From assembly GCF_019443425.1 (NCBI RefSeq), contig NZ_CP080382.1, positions 3,162,001-3,226,000 of the forward strand: a stretch of DNA of 64,000 nt. The letters are read 5' to 3'. The notes beneath the pieces are model-generated. The model was not told where the DNA came from and ran no database searches. It saw nothing but the letters and a program-made list of their open reading frames with translations. Positions 55,304 to 63,138 of the stretch are shown piece after piece (within the stretch, counting starts at the first letter, position 1; the number at the start of each line of letters is the position of its first letter). This DNA is from Arthrobacter sp. PAMC25284. GTDB lineage: Bacteria; Actinomycetota; Actinomycetes; Actinomycetales; Micrococcaceae. The translations under genes and the position numbers were made by a program.

Positions 55304-56740
55304 ATGGACAGTGCCACGGAGCATCCTGATCCGGCCTTCCCACGATTTCATCCGCGGCCCCCGCAAGGCTGGGTCGGTAATCCGTGCGGGCTCAGCCACC
55401 TGCACGGCAGCTACCACGTCTACTTCCAGTACAGTCCGGAAACGGAGCCCCGCCAGCGGATCTGCTGGGGACACCTGAGCTCCCCGGACCTGGTCAGCTG
55501 GCATCAGGAACCCTTAGCGCTCCGGCCGCAGTCCGGCGGCCCGGACGCCTTCGGCTGCGGGACGGGCGTCGTGACCGACGACGACGGTGTTGCCGTTGCC
55601 GCGTACACGGGTATCCAGGACGACGCCGGGCAGTCCCGGGTGGTCCTGGCCCGCAGCTCCAGTGATCCCGCCGTCTGGGCGCAGGAGGGCCGGGTGGCTG
55701 CGGACGTGACGACGGACCCGGAGGTCGCCGTGGCGGGGGACCCTTACATCTTCCAGTTCCAGGGCCGTCGCTTCGCCCTCCAGGGGGCAGGGCTGGCCGG
55801 CGGGCACGCCGCGGCGCTCCTGTACAGCCTCGAGGACCTGCGGTCCTGGCGGTACGAAGGCATCTGGCTGACTTCCGCCGGCGGACCCGCCGCGGAGCAT
55901 CTTGCGGCGGCAGCCTGGGAATGCCCCCAGCTGGTGCCGCTGCCGGATTCTTCCGGCGCGGAAAACTGGTTGCTGATGGCCTCGCTCCGGAACGCCGACG
56001 ACGCCGCCCGGCGCCGGGCCGGCGTCGGCTACCTGCTCGGGTCCCTCTCCGCGGACGCCCGAACGGGCCTGCCGGTATTCCTGCCGGCCACTGGCGGCAA
56101 GGCCGATCTCGGTCCGGATTTCTATGCCCCGCAGATCCTCTCCCTGCCGGACCGCGCCTTGCTCTGGGGGCGGTCTCCAGAGGTGGTGGAAGGTGCCGTG
56201 ACCCGGCCAACCGATCCGGCCGGCGGGGACCGGCCCGGACGCAGCGAGCGCGGGATCGACGACGCCGGCTGGTCCGGTGTGCTGACGTTGCCCCGACGGC
56301 TCTCGGTGCACGGCGGAGCGCTCGCCGTAGAGCCCGCCGTGGAACTCGCGGCGTACCGCGGACGGAAGCTGCTCAGCAACGCCGCGGGAACCGTGCAACT
56401 GCCGCGGCAGGCCGAAGCCCACGTCGCCGGCGGCGAGGGCGGGCTCCGCCTGGACCTGGCCACTGCCTCGTCGCGCCGCACGGTTTTCGCCGAAACAGTC
56501 GCGGGCGGGGATGAGCTTCGGATCTTCGTCGATTCGTCCATCGTGGAGGTCTTCCGGCACGGAACTGTTGCCGCCACCGTTCGGGCCTACCCCGGGGCAG
56601 GTGAGAACTGGCAGTTGGTGTTGCCGCACGGTGCCGCCGCCATCGTCTGGGAGCTCCGCGACCCGGCCGGAGAGTCGGCGGGGGAACCGGCCGGTGAGCC
56701 TGCGGGAGGGCCTTCCGCCGGACGGGCTGCACGCCGTTAG
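55304..56740 (+). CDS. GH32-family protein (beta-fructosidase-like) with altered nucleophile motif
   Basis: 478 aa from ATG 55304; GTG 55298 is possible. Five-bladed propeller plus C-terminal beta-sandwich. Acid/base Glu is kept in AAWECPQLVPL near residue 210, and the transition-state Asp in VAVAGDPYIFQF near 150; LRIFVDSSIVEVF marks the sandwich. The usual WMNDPNG motif reads WVGNPCG: the nucleophile Asp is Asn (AAT). In known GH32 enzymes this abolishes hydrolysis. No signal peptide. A Gly/Glu/Pro-rich tail ends the protein. menC starts 8 bp later. Confidence 0.85.
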   Translation: MDSATEHPDPAFPRFHPRPPQGWVGNPCGLSHLHGSYHVYFQYSPETEPRQRICWGHLSSPDLVSWHQEPLALRPQSGGPDAFGCGTGVVTDDDGVAVAAYTGIQDDAGQSRVVLARSSSDPAVWAQEGRVAADVTTDPEVAVAGDPYIFQFQGRRFALQGAGLAGGHAAALLYSLEDLRSWRYEGIWLTSAGGPAAEHLAAAAWECPQLVPLPDSSGAENWLLMASLRNADDAARRRAGVGYLLGSLSADARTGLPVFLPATGGKADLGPDFYAPQILSLPDRALLWGRSPEVVEGAVTRPTDPAGGDRPGRSERGIDDAGWSGVLTLPRRLSVHGGALAVEPAVELAAYRGRKLLSNAAGTVQLPRQAEAHVAGGEGGLRLDLATASSRRTVFAETVAGGDELRIFVDSSIVEVFRHGTVAATVRAYPGAGENWQLVLPHGAAAIVWELRDPAGESAGEPAGEPAGGPSAGRAARR

Positions 56741-56748
56741 AGTGGATC

Positions 56749-57822
56749 ATGCCCACCGATGCTGCCCCCGTTCCGCCCGCCGTGCACACCGCAGAGGGTT
56801 CTCTTTCGCCCGGACGGCTGCCGGCGCTTGAGGAGCTCCTGGCCGGCGCCCGTGTGGTGAGCCTGCCGATGCGGGTGAAGTTCCGCGGAATCATGCAGCG
56901 CGAGGCCCTGCTGCTCGAGGGCCCGCTGGGCTGGGGTGAGTTTTGCCCCTTCCCCGAGTATCCGGATGCGGAAGCCTCCCGCTGGCTGGCCGCCGCCATC
57001 GAGGCTGGCTGGCAGGGCTTTCCGGCCCCGCAGCGGGACAGCATCCCGGTTAACGCCACCGTGCCCGCCGTCCCGGCCGGCCGCGTCCCGGAGATCCTCG
57101 CCCGTTTCGGCCGCGTGGACGCCGTCAAGGTCAAGGTAGCCGAACGCGGCCAGAGCCTCGAGGATGACCTCGCCAGGGTCAATGCCGTCCGCGAAGCCCT
57201 GCCCCACGCGGCGATCCGGGTTGACGCGAACGGCGGCTGGTCCGTCACGGAGGCCGTTGACGCGCTCACCCGGCTTGCCGCCGTCGGGCTGGAGTACGCC
57301 GAACAGCCGGTGCCGGACGTCGACGGCCTGGCTGAGGTGAGGCGCCGGCTCCGATCGGCGGGAAACCCGGTGCTGATCGCCGCGGACGAGAGTGTGCGCC
57401 GGGAGGATGACCCTCTCAAAGTCGCCCGCGCCGGCGCCGCGGACTTGATCGTGGTCAAAGTGGCCCCGCTGGGCGGGGTGCGCCGCGCCCTGGACATTGT
57501 GGCGCAGGCCGGGCTTCCCGCCGTCGTCAGCTCCGCACTGGACACCTCCGTGGGAATCCGGGCCGGGCTGGCGCTGGCCGCGGCGCTGCCGGACCTGCCC
57601 TACGCCTGCGGGCTCGGAACCGTCTCGCTGCTCGCCGCAGATATCACGAAGGACTCGTTGGTGCCGGCCGATGGGGCCATCCGGCTCCGGGACGTTCATG
57701 CCGATCCTGAGCTGCTCAGCGAGTTTGCCGCGTCCCCGCAACGCTGTGATTGGTGGCTGGACCGGCTGCGCCGGACGTATGCGCTGCTCGCTGCTGGACC
57801 GCAGGGCGCCACTCGACAGTAA
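56749..57822 (+). CDS. menC: o-Succinylbenzoate synthase
   Basis: 357 aa, enolase superfamily. It dehydrates SHCHC to o-succinylbenzoate in menaquinone biosynthesis. Active-site Lys pair in DAVKVKVAERG, metal ligands in IRVDANGGW, YAEQPVPD and IAADESV, and the second Lys in LIVVKVAPLGGV. It shares its last step order with menD further right, so the men genes are loosely grouped. Confidence 0.93.
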   Translation: MPTDAAPVPPAVHTAEGSLSPGRLPALEELLAGARVVSLPMRVKFRGIMQREALLLEGPLGWGEFCPFPEYPDAEASRWLAAAIEAGWQGFPAPQRDSIPVNATVPAVPAGRVPEILARFGRVDAVKVKVAERGQSLEDDLARVNAVREALPHAAIRVDANGGWSVTEAVDALTRLAAVGLEYAEQPVPDVDGLAEVRRRLRSAGNPVLIAADESVRREDDPLKVARAGAADLIVVKVAPLGGVRRALDIVAQAGLPAVVSSALDTSVGIRAGLALAAALPDLPYACGLGTVSLLAADITKDSLVPADGAIRLRDVHADPELLSEFAASPQRCDWWLDRLRRTYALLAAGPQGATRQ

Positions 57823-57823
57823 C

Positions 57824-57845
57824 GTTTACCCGCACTTCATCTGGG
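57824..57845 (+). promoter_or_regulatory. Candidate PHO box upstream of phoX
   Basis: GTTTACCCGCA followed by CTTCATCTGGG, two 11-bp units resembling the GTTCACC direct repeats bound by actinobacterial PhoP (6/7 and 5/7 matches). It begins right after the menC stop and lies 73 bp before the phosphatase start. Confidence 0.45.
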
Positions 57846-57917
57846 AGACGCCTCTCGGTAGTCCGGGACTGGAACGGTGACCGGGAACGTTCGTCCCCCA
57901 GAGAAGGTCTCCTCCCG

Positions 57918-60011
57918 ATGTCTGACACCGCCCGCAAGTTCGGCCTCCTGCCCATGCTCGGCCACACCAAAGGCAAACGCAGCGCCGTCACCTGCGCCCT
58001 GAAATGCGATAACGCCTGCGCCAGTGCCGTCTGCAACACCAGCTCCAACAGCTACTTCCGCGACATTGCCTCCGCCAGCGTCTCCCGGCGCGCGGCCCTG
58101 GGCTTCGGGGCAGCCGGCGCGCTCGCAATCGCCTTCGGCGGTTCCGTCGCTTCGGCCGAACCGGCGCTGGCCGACGGCGGACCCGGCCTGGCCGCCGCCG
58201 CGAAGGACGGCTTCGGCAAGTCCAAACTGACGTTCACCGCGATCGCCCCGGTCGATGCCGCCGTCGATGCTTTCACCGTCCCGGAAGGCTTCGGCTGGCA
58301 ACCGATTATCCGCTGGGGTGACCCGCTGTTCAACGATGCCCCGGACTTCGACCTGTTCGGCCAGAGCGCCGCCGCCCAGGCACGCCAGTTCGGCTACAAC
58401 AATGACTACACGGATATCCTGCCGCTGGAGGGCGCGAAGGACCGCCGTGCGGTGCTGTTCACCAACCACGAGTACACGAACGAGTCGATCATGTTCCCGG
58501 CCGCACTGCCCGCTTCCGAAGCGAGGGCCATCAGCCGTGCCGCCCACGGCCTGACCGTCGTCGAACTCGAACGCAAGAACAAAAACGCGCCATGGAGCTA
58601 CGTCAAGGGCGCCAGGCTCAACCGCCGGTACCTCTCCGACACGGCCTACGAACTCACCGGACCCGTCGCCGGTTCCCCGCTGGTCCGCACCGTGGCCGAC
58701 CCGGTCGGCCGGACCATCCGCGGAACCCTCGGCAACTGCTCCGGCGGCACCACGCCGTGGGGCACCATCCTCTCCGGCGAGGAAAACTTCAACGGCTACT
58801 TCGTCTCCGCCGGCACCTCGGACCAGGACAAGCGCTACGGCCTGACCAGCAAGCCCACCGCCCGCCAGTGGGAACTCGACGACCCGCGCTTCGACACCCG
58901 CAATTCCGGCTATGAGAACGAGGCCAACCGCTTCGGCTGGATCGTGGAAGTGGACCCCTTGGACCCGGTCTCGACGCCGAAGAAGCGCTCCGCGATGGGC
59001 CGCTTCAAGCACGAGGGTGCCAACGTCATCATCGCCAAATCCGGCCACGTGGTGGCCTACATGGGCGACGACGAGCGGTTCGACTATCTCTACAAGTTCG
59101 TCTCGAAGAACACCTACCGGGACGGCAAGGCTGCGGCCGACCGTCGTCACAACATGGACCTACTCGCCGAAGGCGACCTCTACGTCGCAAAATTTAGCGG
59201 GGATTCCCCGGCCGGTGAGATTGACGGCTCCGGCACGCTTCCGGCCGACGGTGCCTTCGACGGCGCCGGGGAATGGCGTCCGCTGGTGGTTGGCGGCAAA
59301 TCCGCTGTGGCCGGCATGGGTGTCGAAGACGTCCTGGTCTATACCCGCCTGGCGGCGGACAAGGTCGGGCCCACCAAGATGGACCGTTGCGAGGACGTCC
59401 AGCCGAGCCTGCACACCGGCAAGGTCTACGTCGCCTGTACCAACAACACCGACCGCGGCAGGATCGGCAAGGAAGGCGCTACCGAAGTAAACCCGCGCAA
59501 TGACAACCGCGACGGGCACGTTGTGGAAATCACCGAACGCGGCGGCCAGACTTCCACGAGCTTCGACTGGAACCTCCTGCTGGTCTGCGGTGACCCGGCC
59601 GTGAACAAGACCGTGTACTTCAGCGGCTTCCCGGCGGACCGGGTCTCGCCCATCTCCTGCCCGGACAACCTGGCCTTCGACTCCGTCGGCAACCTGTGGA
59701 TCTCCACCGACGGTGCGCCGTCCAAGACCGGCCTCGCAGACGGCCTGTTCAAGGTCACCCTCGACGGTGCCGAGCGCGGCCGGGTGGAACAGTTCCTGGC
59801 CGTTCCCCGCGACGCCGAGACCTGCGGCCCGATCATCCACGACAACGAACGGACTGTTTTCGTCGCCGTGCAGCACCCGGGCGAGGACGGTTCGTTCGAC
59901 GCCCAGACCTCCTTCTTCCCCGACTACGTTCCGGCCGGGACGACGCCGGCCGCCGGCCAGGTGCGCGCCCCGCGGCCGGCCGTTGTGCAGGTGTTCCGGA
60001 CGAAGGGCTGA
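57918..60011 (+). CDS. phoX: PhoX-family (DUF839) alkaline phosphatase
   Basis: 697 aa from ATG 57918. A Tat signal lies unusually deep, with SRRAALGFGAAGALAIAFGG around residues 55-75 after a Cys-containing N-terminal segment. The secreted DUF839 propeller has FTNHEYTNESIMFP, GNCSGGTTPWGTILSGEENF, DNLAFDSVGNLWISTDG and CGPIIHDNERTVFVAVQHPG. PhoX enzymes use Ca/Fe to release phosphate from esters and are usually induced by phosphate starvation. No ribosome site closer than GAAGG. Confidence 0.93.
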   Translation: MSDTARKFGLLPMLGHTKGKRSAVTCALKCDNACASAVCNTSSNSYFRDIASASVSRRAALGFGAAGALAIAFGGSVASAEPALADGGPGLAAAAKDGFGKSKLTFTAIAPVDAAVDAFTVPEGFGWQPIIRWGDPLFNDAPDFDLFGQSAAAQARQFGYNNDYTDILPLEGAKDRRAVLFTNHEYTNESIMFPAALPASEARAISRAAHGLTVVELERKNKNAPWSYVKGARLNRRYLSDTAYELTGPVAGSPLVRTVADPVGRTIRGTLGNCSGGTTPWGTILSGEENFNGYFVSAGTSDQDKRYGLTSKPTARQWELDDPRFDTRNSGYENEANRFGWIVEVDPLDPVSTPKKRSAMGRFKHEGANVIIAKSGHVVAYMGDDERFDYLYKFVSKNTYRDGKAAADRRHNMDLLAEGDLYVAKFSGDSPAGEIDGSGTLPADGAFDGAGEWRPLVVGGKSAVAGMGVEDVLVYTRLAADKVGPTKMDRCEDVQPSLHTGKVYVACTNNTDRGRIGKEGATEVNPRNDNRDGHVVEITERGGQTSTSFDWNLLLVCGDPAVNKTVYFSGFPADRVSPISCPDNLAFDSVGNLWISTDGAPSKTGLADGLFKVTLDGAERGRVEQFLAVPRDAETCGPIIHDNERTVFVAVQHPGEDGSFDAQTSFFPDYVPAGTTPAAGQVRAPRPAVVQVFRTKG

Positions 60012-60012
60012 C

Positions 60013-60108
60013 CCGGCCGATCCGACGCTTCCGCAGGTTTCGCAGGTTTAGAGTCGACGCCCCCTCACATTCAGCGCCTTTACGGCCGACGCTTCCCCAT
60101 GTTCTGCG
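60013..60108 (-). repeat. 32-bp repeat array A, three units, minus orientation
   Basis: Three consecutive 32-bp units (60108-60077, 60076-60045, 60044-60013) on the minus strand. They start GCAGAACATGGGG, GCTGAATGTGAGG and GCGAAACCTGCGG, then share an AAGCGTCGG-like core. The array begins directly after the phoX stop. Confidence 0.75.
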
Positions 60109-60147
60109 GGTGTGGGGCGGGCGCTTCGCGACGGTCTGCGTCGAACT

Positions 60148-60243
60148 GCGAAAGGTGGGGCAGCGTCGGCTGGGTTTCTGCGAAAGGTGGGGAAGGGTTC
60201 GTTGGTTTCTCGCGAAGGTGGGGCTTGCGGTGTTGCTCTATCA
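60148..60243 (+). repeat. 32-bp repeat array B, three units, plus orientation
   Basis: Units at 60148, 60180 and 60212 begin GCGAAAGGTGGGG, GCGAAAGGTGGGG and GCGAAGGTGGGG. The spacing is exactly 32 bp. Array B is inverted relative to array A across a 39-bp centre, so the RNA of either strand could form a long imperfect hairpin. Confidence 0.8.
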
Positions 60244-60381
60244 GCGCCGAGTGGCATGCTCACTCATCACCAAAAAGGCGCAGGCGAATTTGTTGCCTCC
60301 TGCCGTTAGCAATCGCACCCCTCTTCATTTTCATTGGAATAGCTCACTTGCCTTTCAACGAACGGCCCGTAGACTCGGCCC

Positions 60382-60927
60382 ATGTCAGGTCGTGGGGGAT
60401 CGAAACATGTCCGCTGTTATGCGGCGGGGGTGCTGAGCTTTTTGATAGCAGGCTGCCTGGCAGGCTGTGCCTTCGGCGGCGCGGGCGATGCTCCGTCAAC
60501 GGCAAGTACTGAGCCCAGCGGGGAGCCTGCGCCAATCGTGCCGACTAAAGGTCTGGAGATACGGGACATCGAAGCGGGCAACTACACCGAACTGGAAAAG
60601 CGCCTTGCGGTAGCCCGCGGGCTTGTCATCCTGGACGATTCCGGCCCCGTGGACGGTCCCGAGGTGGGTTTCCGCGCGACAGCAACAGTGAGCGCCGCCG
60701 GGGCGTATACCGTTACGGCGGCCTGCGTGGGACTGCCGGACGCACAGATCTTCGTCGCCCGCCCAGGGTCGAGCGCAGAGCGGTTGGCGTTCGACCTTGA
60801 TTGTTCCGGGGTCTTGTCGCAGGTCATCGAACTGCAGGAGGGATACGTCGTAGCCGGGGTAACGCGACGGGACCCGACTGGTCCTTGGACCGGGGCCGTC
60901 GCTGGGGTTCGAATAACCGTCGAATGA
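60382..60927 (+). CDS. Putative secreted lipoprotein of unknown function
   Basis: 181 aa. The signal peptide ends in a lipobox (LAGCLAGCAFGG, Cys near residue 29), then a Ser/Pro/Glu-rich spacer and a ~110-residue beta-rich domain (FRATATVSAAGAYTVTAACV). Two Cys in the mature domain may pair. It lies between the two 32-bp repeat loci and has lower GC than its neighbours at its 5' end. Not a recognised family. Confidence 0.7.
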   Translation: MSGRGGSKHVRCYAAGVLSFLIAGCLAGCAFGGAGDAPSTASTEPSGEPAPIVPTKGLEIRDIEAGNYTELEKRLAVARGLVILDDSGPVDGPEVGFRATATVSAAGAYTVTAACVGLPDAQIFVARPGSSAERLAFDLDCSGVLSQVIELQEGYVVAGVTRRDPTGPWTGAVAGVRITVE

Positions 60928-61184
60928 CGCCGGAGATTTGACTCGGCGGCAAGCCGGTATCGAGACCGGACATGGCCAATAAGCCCGGGCAGGATTCAGC
61001 AAACGGGACGGGCTTTGAATCTGGCTTAGTGGCCGATAGATCCCTTTTCGGAGGTCGCTCACAGGGCGGTAGTCAGAGGGCGGTAGCAGGACTGAGTCCT
61101 GCCCCTTTTAGAGTGTCACTTCCCGAGACTGGTACCTAGTACAGGCTGGACACTGCGAACTACCGCCGCGATTCACAAATTTCC
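60928..61184. other. Intergenic region between the lipoprotein and repeat array C
   Basis: No gene supported. GGGCGGTAG occurs at 61064-61072 and 61078-61086 (14-bp period). The terminator-like hairpin at 61086-61109 follows the second copy. No tRNA-like fold was recognised. Confidence 0.5.
61086..61109 (+). terminator. Intrinsic terminator downstream of the lipoprotein
   Basis: GCAGGAC-TGA-GTCCTGC followed by CCCCTTTT: 7-bp stem, tight loop and a short T-tract. Confidence 0.6.
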
Positions 61185-61280
61185 GCGAAACGTGGGGAAG
61201 GGTCGGGTGGGGTGCCGCGAAACGTGGGGGAGCGTCCGATGGTTTTCTGCAAAAGGTGGGGGAGGGCCCGGTTTAGGGGC
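61185..61280 (+). repeat. 32-bp repeat array C, three units, plus orientation
   Basis: Units at 61185, 61217 and 61249 begin GCGAAACGTGGGG, GCGAAACGTGGGG and GCAAAAGGTGGGG. They are followed by RAGSGTCSG-like text, in exact 32-bp register. The array ends 6 bp before the argS -10. Confidence 0.8.
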
Positions 61281-61285
61281 GAACT

Positions 61286-61291
61286 GATAAT
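61286..61291 (+). promoter_or_regulatory. argS -10 element, probably leaderless
   Basis: GATAAT lies eight bases before the GTG start of argS and no ribosome site intervenes. Transcription would begin at or next to the start codon. No good -35; repeat array C ends just upstream. Confidence 0.5.
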
Positions 61292-61299
61292 TTGGGACT

Positions 61300-63138
61300 G
61301 TGAATAATCCGGCCGCATTGGTTGTCCCCAGAGTCCAGACTGCAATTGCCAGTGCGTTCGGCAACGAGTTCCGCGAGACGGATCCGGTGATCAGGCCCTC
61401 GCAGTTCGCCGACATCCAGATCAACGCCGCCATGGCGCTCGCGAAGAAGGTCGGGGTGCCGCCGCGGGAGGCCGCCGCGCGCATCGTCGCCGGCCTTGAC
61501 CTCGACGGGCTCTGCACCTCGATCGAAATTTCCGGTCCGGGCTTCATCAACCTCACCTTCGACGGTACCTGGATCGAGGAACTGCTCAACGCCGAGGTTG
61601 CGGCCACAGCTGCGGGCGCGGAGACAGGCCGGACCGCCAAGCCGCAGCGCGTCGTCGTCGACTATTCCTCCCCGAACGTTGCGAAGGAAATGCACGTCGG
61701 GCACCTGCGCACCACCGTTGTCGGGGACAGCCTCGTCAGGGTCCTGGAAGCGCTGGGCCACACCGTGATCCGGCAGAACCACATCGGCGACTGGGGCACC
61801 CCGTTCGGGATGCTGATCGAGCACTGGCTGGAGATTGGCGAGGATTCCCCGGAGGCTGCCCTGCTGGTGGAGGACCCGAGCGCGTTTTACCAGGCCGCGC
61901 GGGCCAAGTTCGATAACTCCGCCGACGGCGAGGACGGCTTCGCCACCCGGGCCAGGCTCCGCGTGGTGGCGCTGCAGGGCGGGGACGCGGAAACTTTCGC
62001 GGTCTGGGAACGCCTGGTGGCGCAGTCAAAACGCTACTTCAACGCGATCTACCGCATCCTCGGCATCAGCCTCACCGACGACCACATCGCCGGCGAAAGC
62101 TCCTACGACGCCCACTTGGCACAGCTGTGCCAGGAACTTGAGAACCGCGGAATCGCCCGCGTCAGCGACGGCGCCCTCTGCACCTTCCCCGCAGGCTTCA
62201 TCGGCCGCGACGACCAGCCGCTGCCGCTGATCATCCGCAAGTCCGACGGCGGCTACGGTTACGGCACCACCGACCTCGCAACCATCCGCTACCGGGTCCG
62301 TGAGCTCCAGGCCAACCGCGTCCTCTACGTCGTCGGCGCCCCGCAGAACGTCCACCTGAGGATGGTCATCGCCACGGCCACCGACGCCGGCTGGCTGCCG
62401 GACACCGTCGAAGCCACGCATGTGCAGATCGGCAATGTGCTGGGCGAGGACGGCAAAATCCTCAAGTCCCGCTCCGGGGCGCCGGTCAAGCTGATGGCCC
62501 TGCTCGAGGAGGCGGTGGATCGTGCCCGCGCCGTCATCGACGCCAGCCGCCCCGAACTCAGCGACGCCGAACGCGCCGTCACAGCCCGCCAGGTGGGGAT
62601 CGGGGCCGTGAAGTACGCCGACCTCGCCACCGGCCACGACACCGAGTATGTCTTTGACTTCGACCGCATGCTCGCCCTGACCGGCAACACCGGACCGTAT
62701 GTGCAGTACGCGGCGGCGCGGATCCGCTCCATCCTTCGCAAAGCCTGGGTACTGGCGGCGGCGAACTTCGACGGCGGTACGGCCGGTTCCGGCCCGGGCA
62801 GCGCAGGTCCCGGCGGCGAGGGTTCCGGCAGCGTGGGTTCCGGCAGCGCAGCGCCGGCGGCGATCGCCGTCGTCGAACCCGCCGAACGTGCCCTCGCCCT
62901 GCACCTGCTCGAATACGACGCCATGCTGGAGAAGGTCGGCAAGTTCCTGGAACCGCACCGGCTCTGCGGCTACCTGTTCGAGCTCGCGCAGCTCTTCACC
63001 GCGTTCTACGACCAGTGCCCGGTACTCAAGGCCGAGGCGGGGGTCCGGGAATCACGACTCGCCCTGTGCGGCCACGTGCTCCGGCGGCTCTCCGGCGGCC
63101 TGGAGCTGCTGGGCATCGAGACACCGGAGAACATGTGA
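61300..63138 (+). CDS. argS: Arginyl-tRNA synthetase
   Basis: 612 aa from a GTG. It has an N-terminal Add-1 domain, and a class I catalytic core with the HIGH motif as HVGH in KEMHVGHLRTTVVGDSL. The KMSKS-like segment is GKILKSRSGAPVKLM. The C-terminal anticodon-binding domain carries an extra ~45-residue Gly/Ser/Ala-rich insertion (near residues 490-530). It charges tRNA-Arg. Its stop overlaps the menD start (ATGTGA), an unusual pairing. The usual lysA/hom neighbours of actinobacterial argS are absent, so this may be a second copy. Confidence 0.92.
   Translation: MNNPAALVVPRVQTAIASAFGNEFRETDPVIRPSQFADIQINAAMALAKKVGVPPREAAARIVAGLDLDGLCTSIEISGPGFINLTFDGTWIEELLNAEVAATAAGAETGRTAKPQRVVVDYSSPNVAKEMHVGHLRTTVVGDSLVRVLEALGHTVIRQNHIGDWGTPFGMLIEHWLEIGEDSPEAALLVEDPSAFYQAARAKFDNSADGEDGFATRARLRVVALQGGDAETFAVWERLVAQSKRYFNAIYRILGISLTDDHIAGESSYDAHLAQLCQELENRGIARVSDGALCTFPAGFIGRDDQPLPLIIRKSDGGYGYGTTDLATIRYRVRELQANRVLYVVGAPQNVHLRMVIATATDAGWLPDTVEATHVQIGNVLGEDGKILKSRSGAPVKLMALLEEAVDRARAVIDASRPELSDAERAVTARQVGIGAVKYADLATGHDTEYVFDFDRMLALTGNTGPYVQYAAARIRSILRKAWVLAAANFDGGTAGSGPGSAGPGGEGSGSVGSGSAAPAAIAVVEPAERALALHLLEYDAMLEKVGKFLEPHRLCGYLFELAQLFTAFYDQCPVLKAEAGVRESRLALCGHVLRRLSGGLELLGIETPENM

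Noticed and set aside
60013..61280. The 32-bp repeats as a CRISPR array
   Set aside because: Similarity runs through the whole 32-bp period, so there are no unique spacers. Units face both ways and no cas gene is near.
60928..61300. A tRNA or other structured RNA before argS
   Set aside because: No cloverleaf with a TTCGA-type T-loop and CCA-side stem could be drawn. Only short hairpins and repeats are present.
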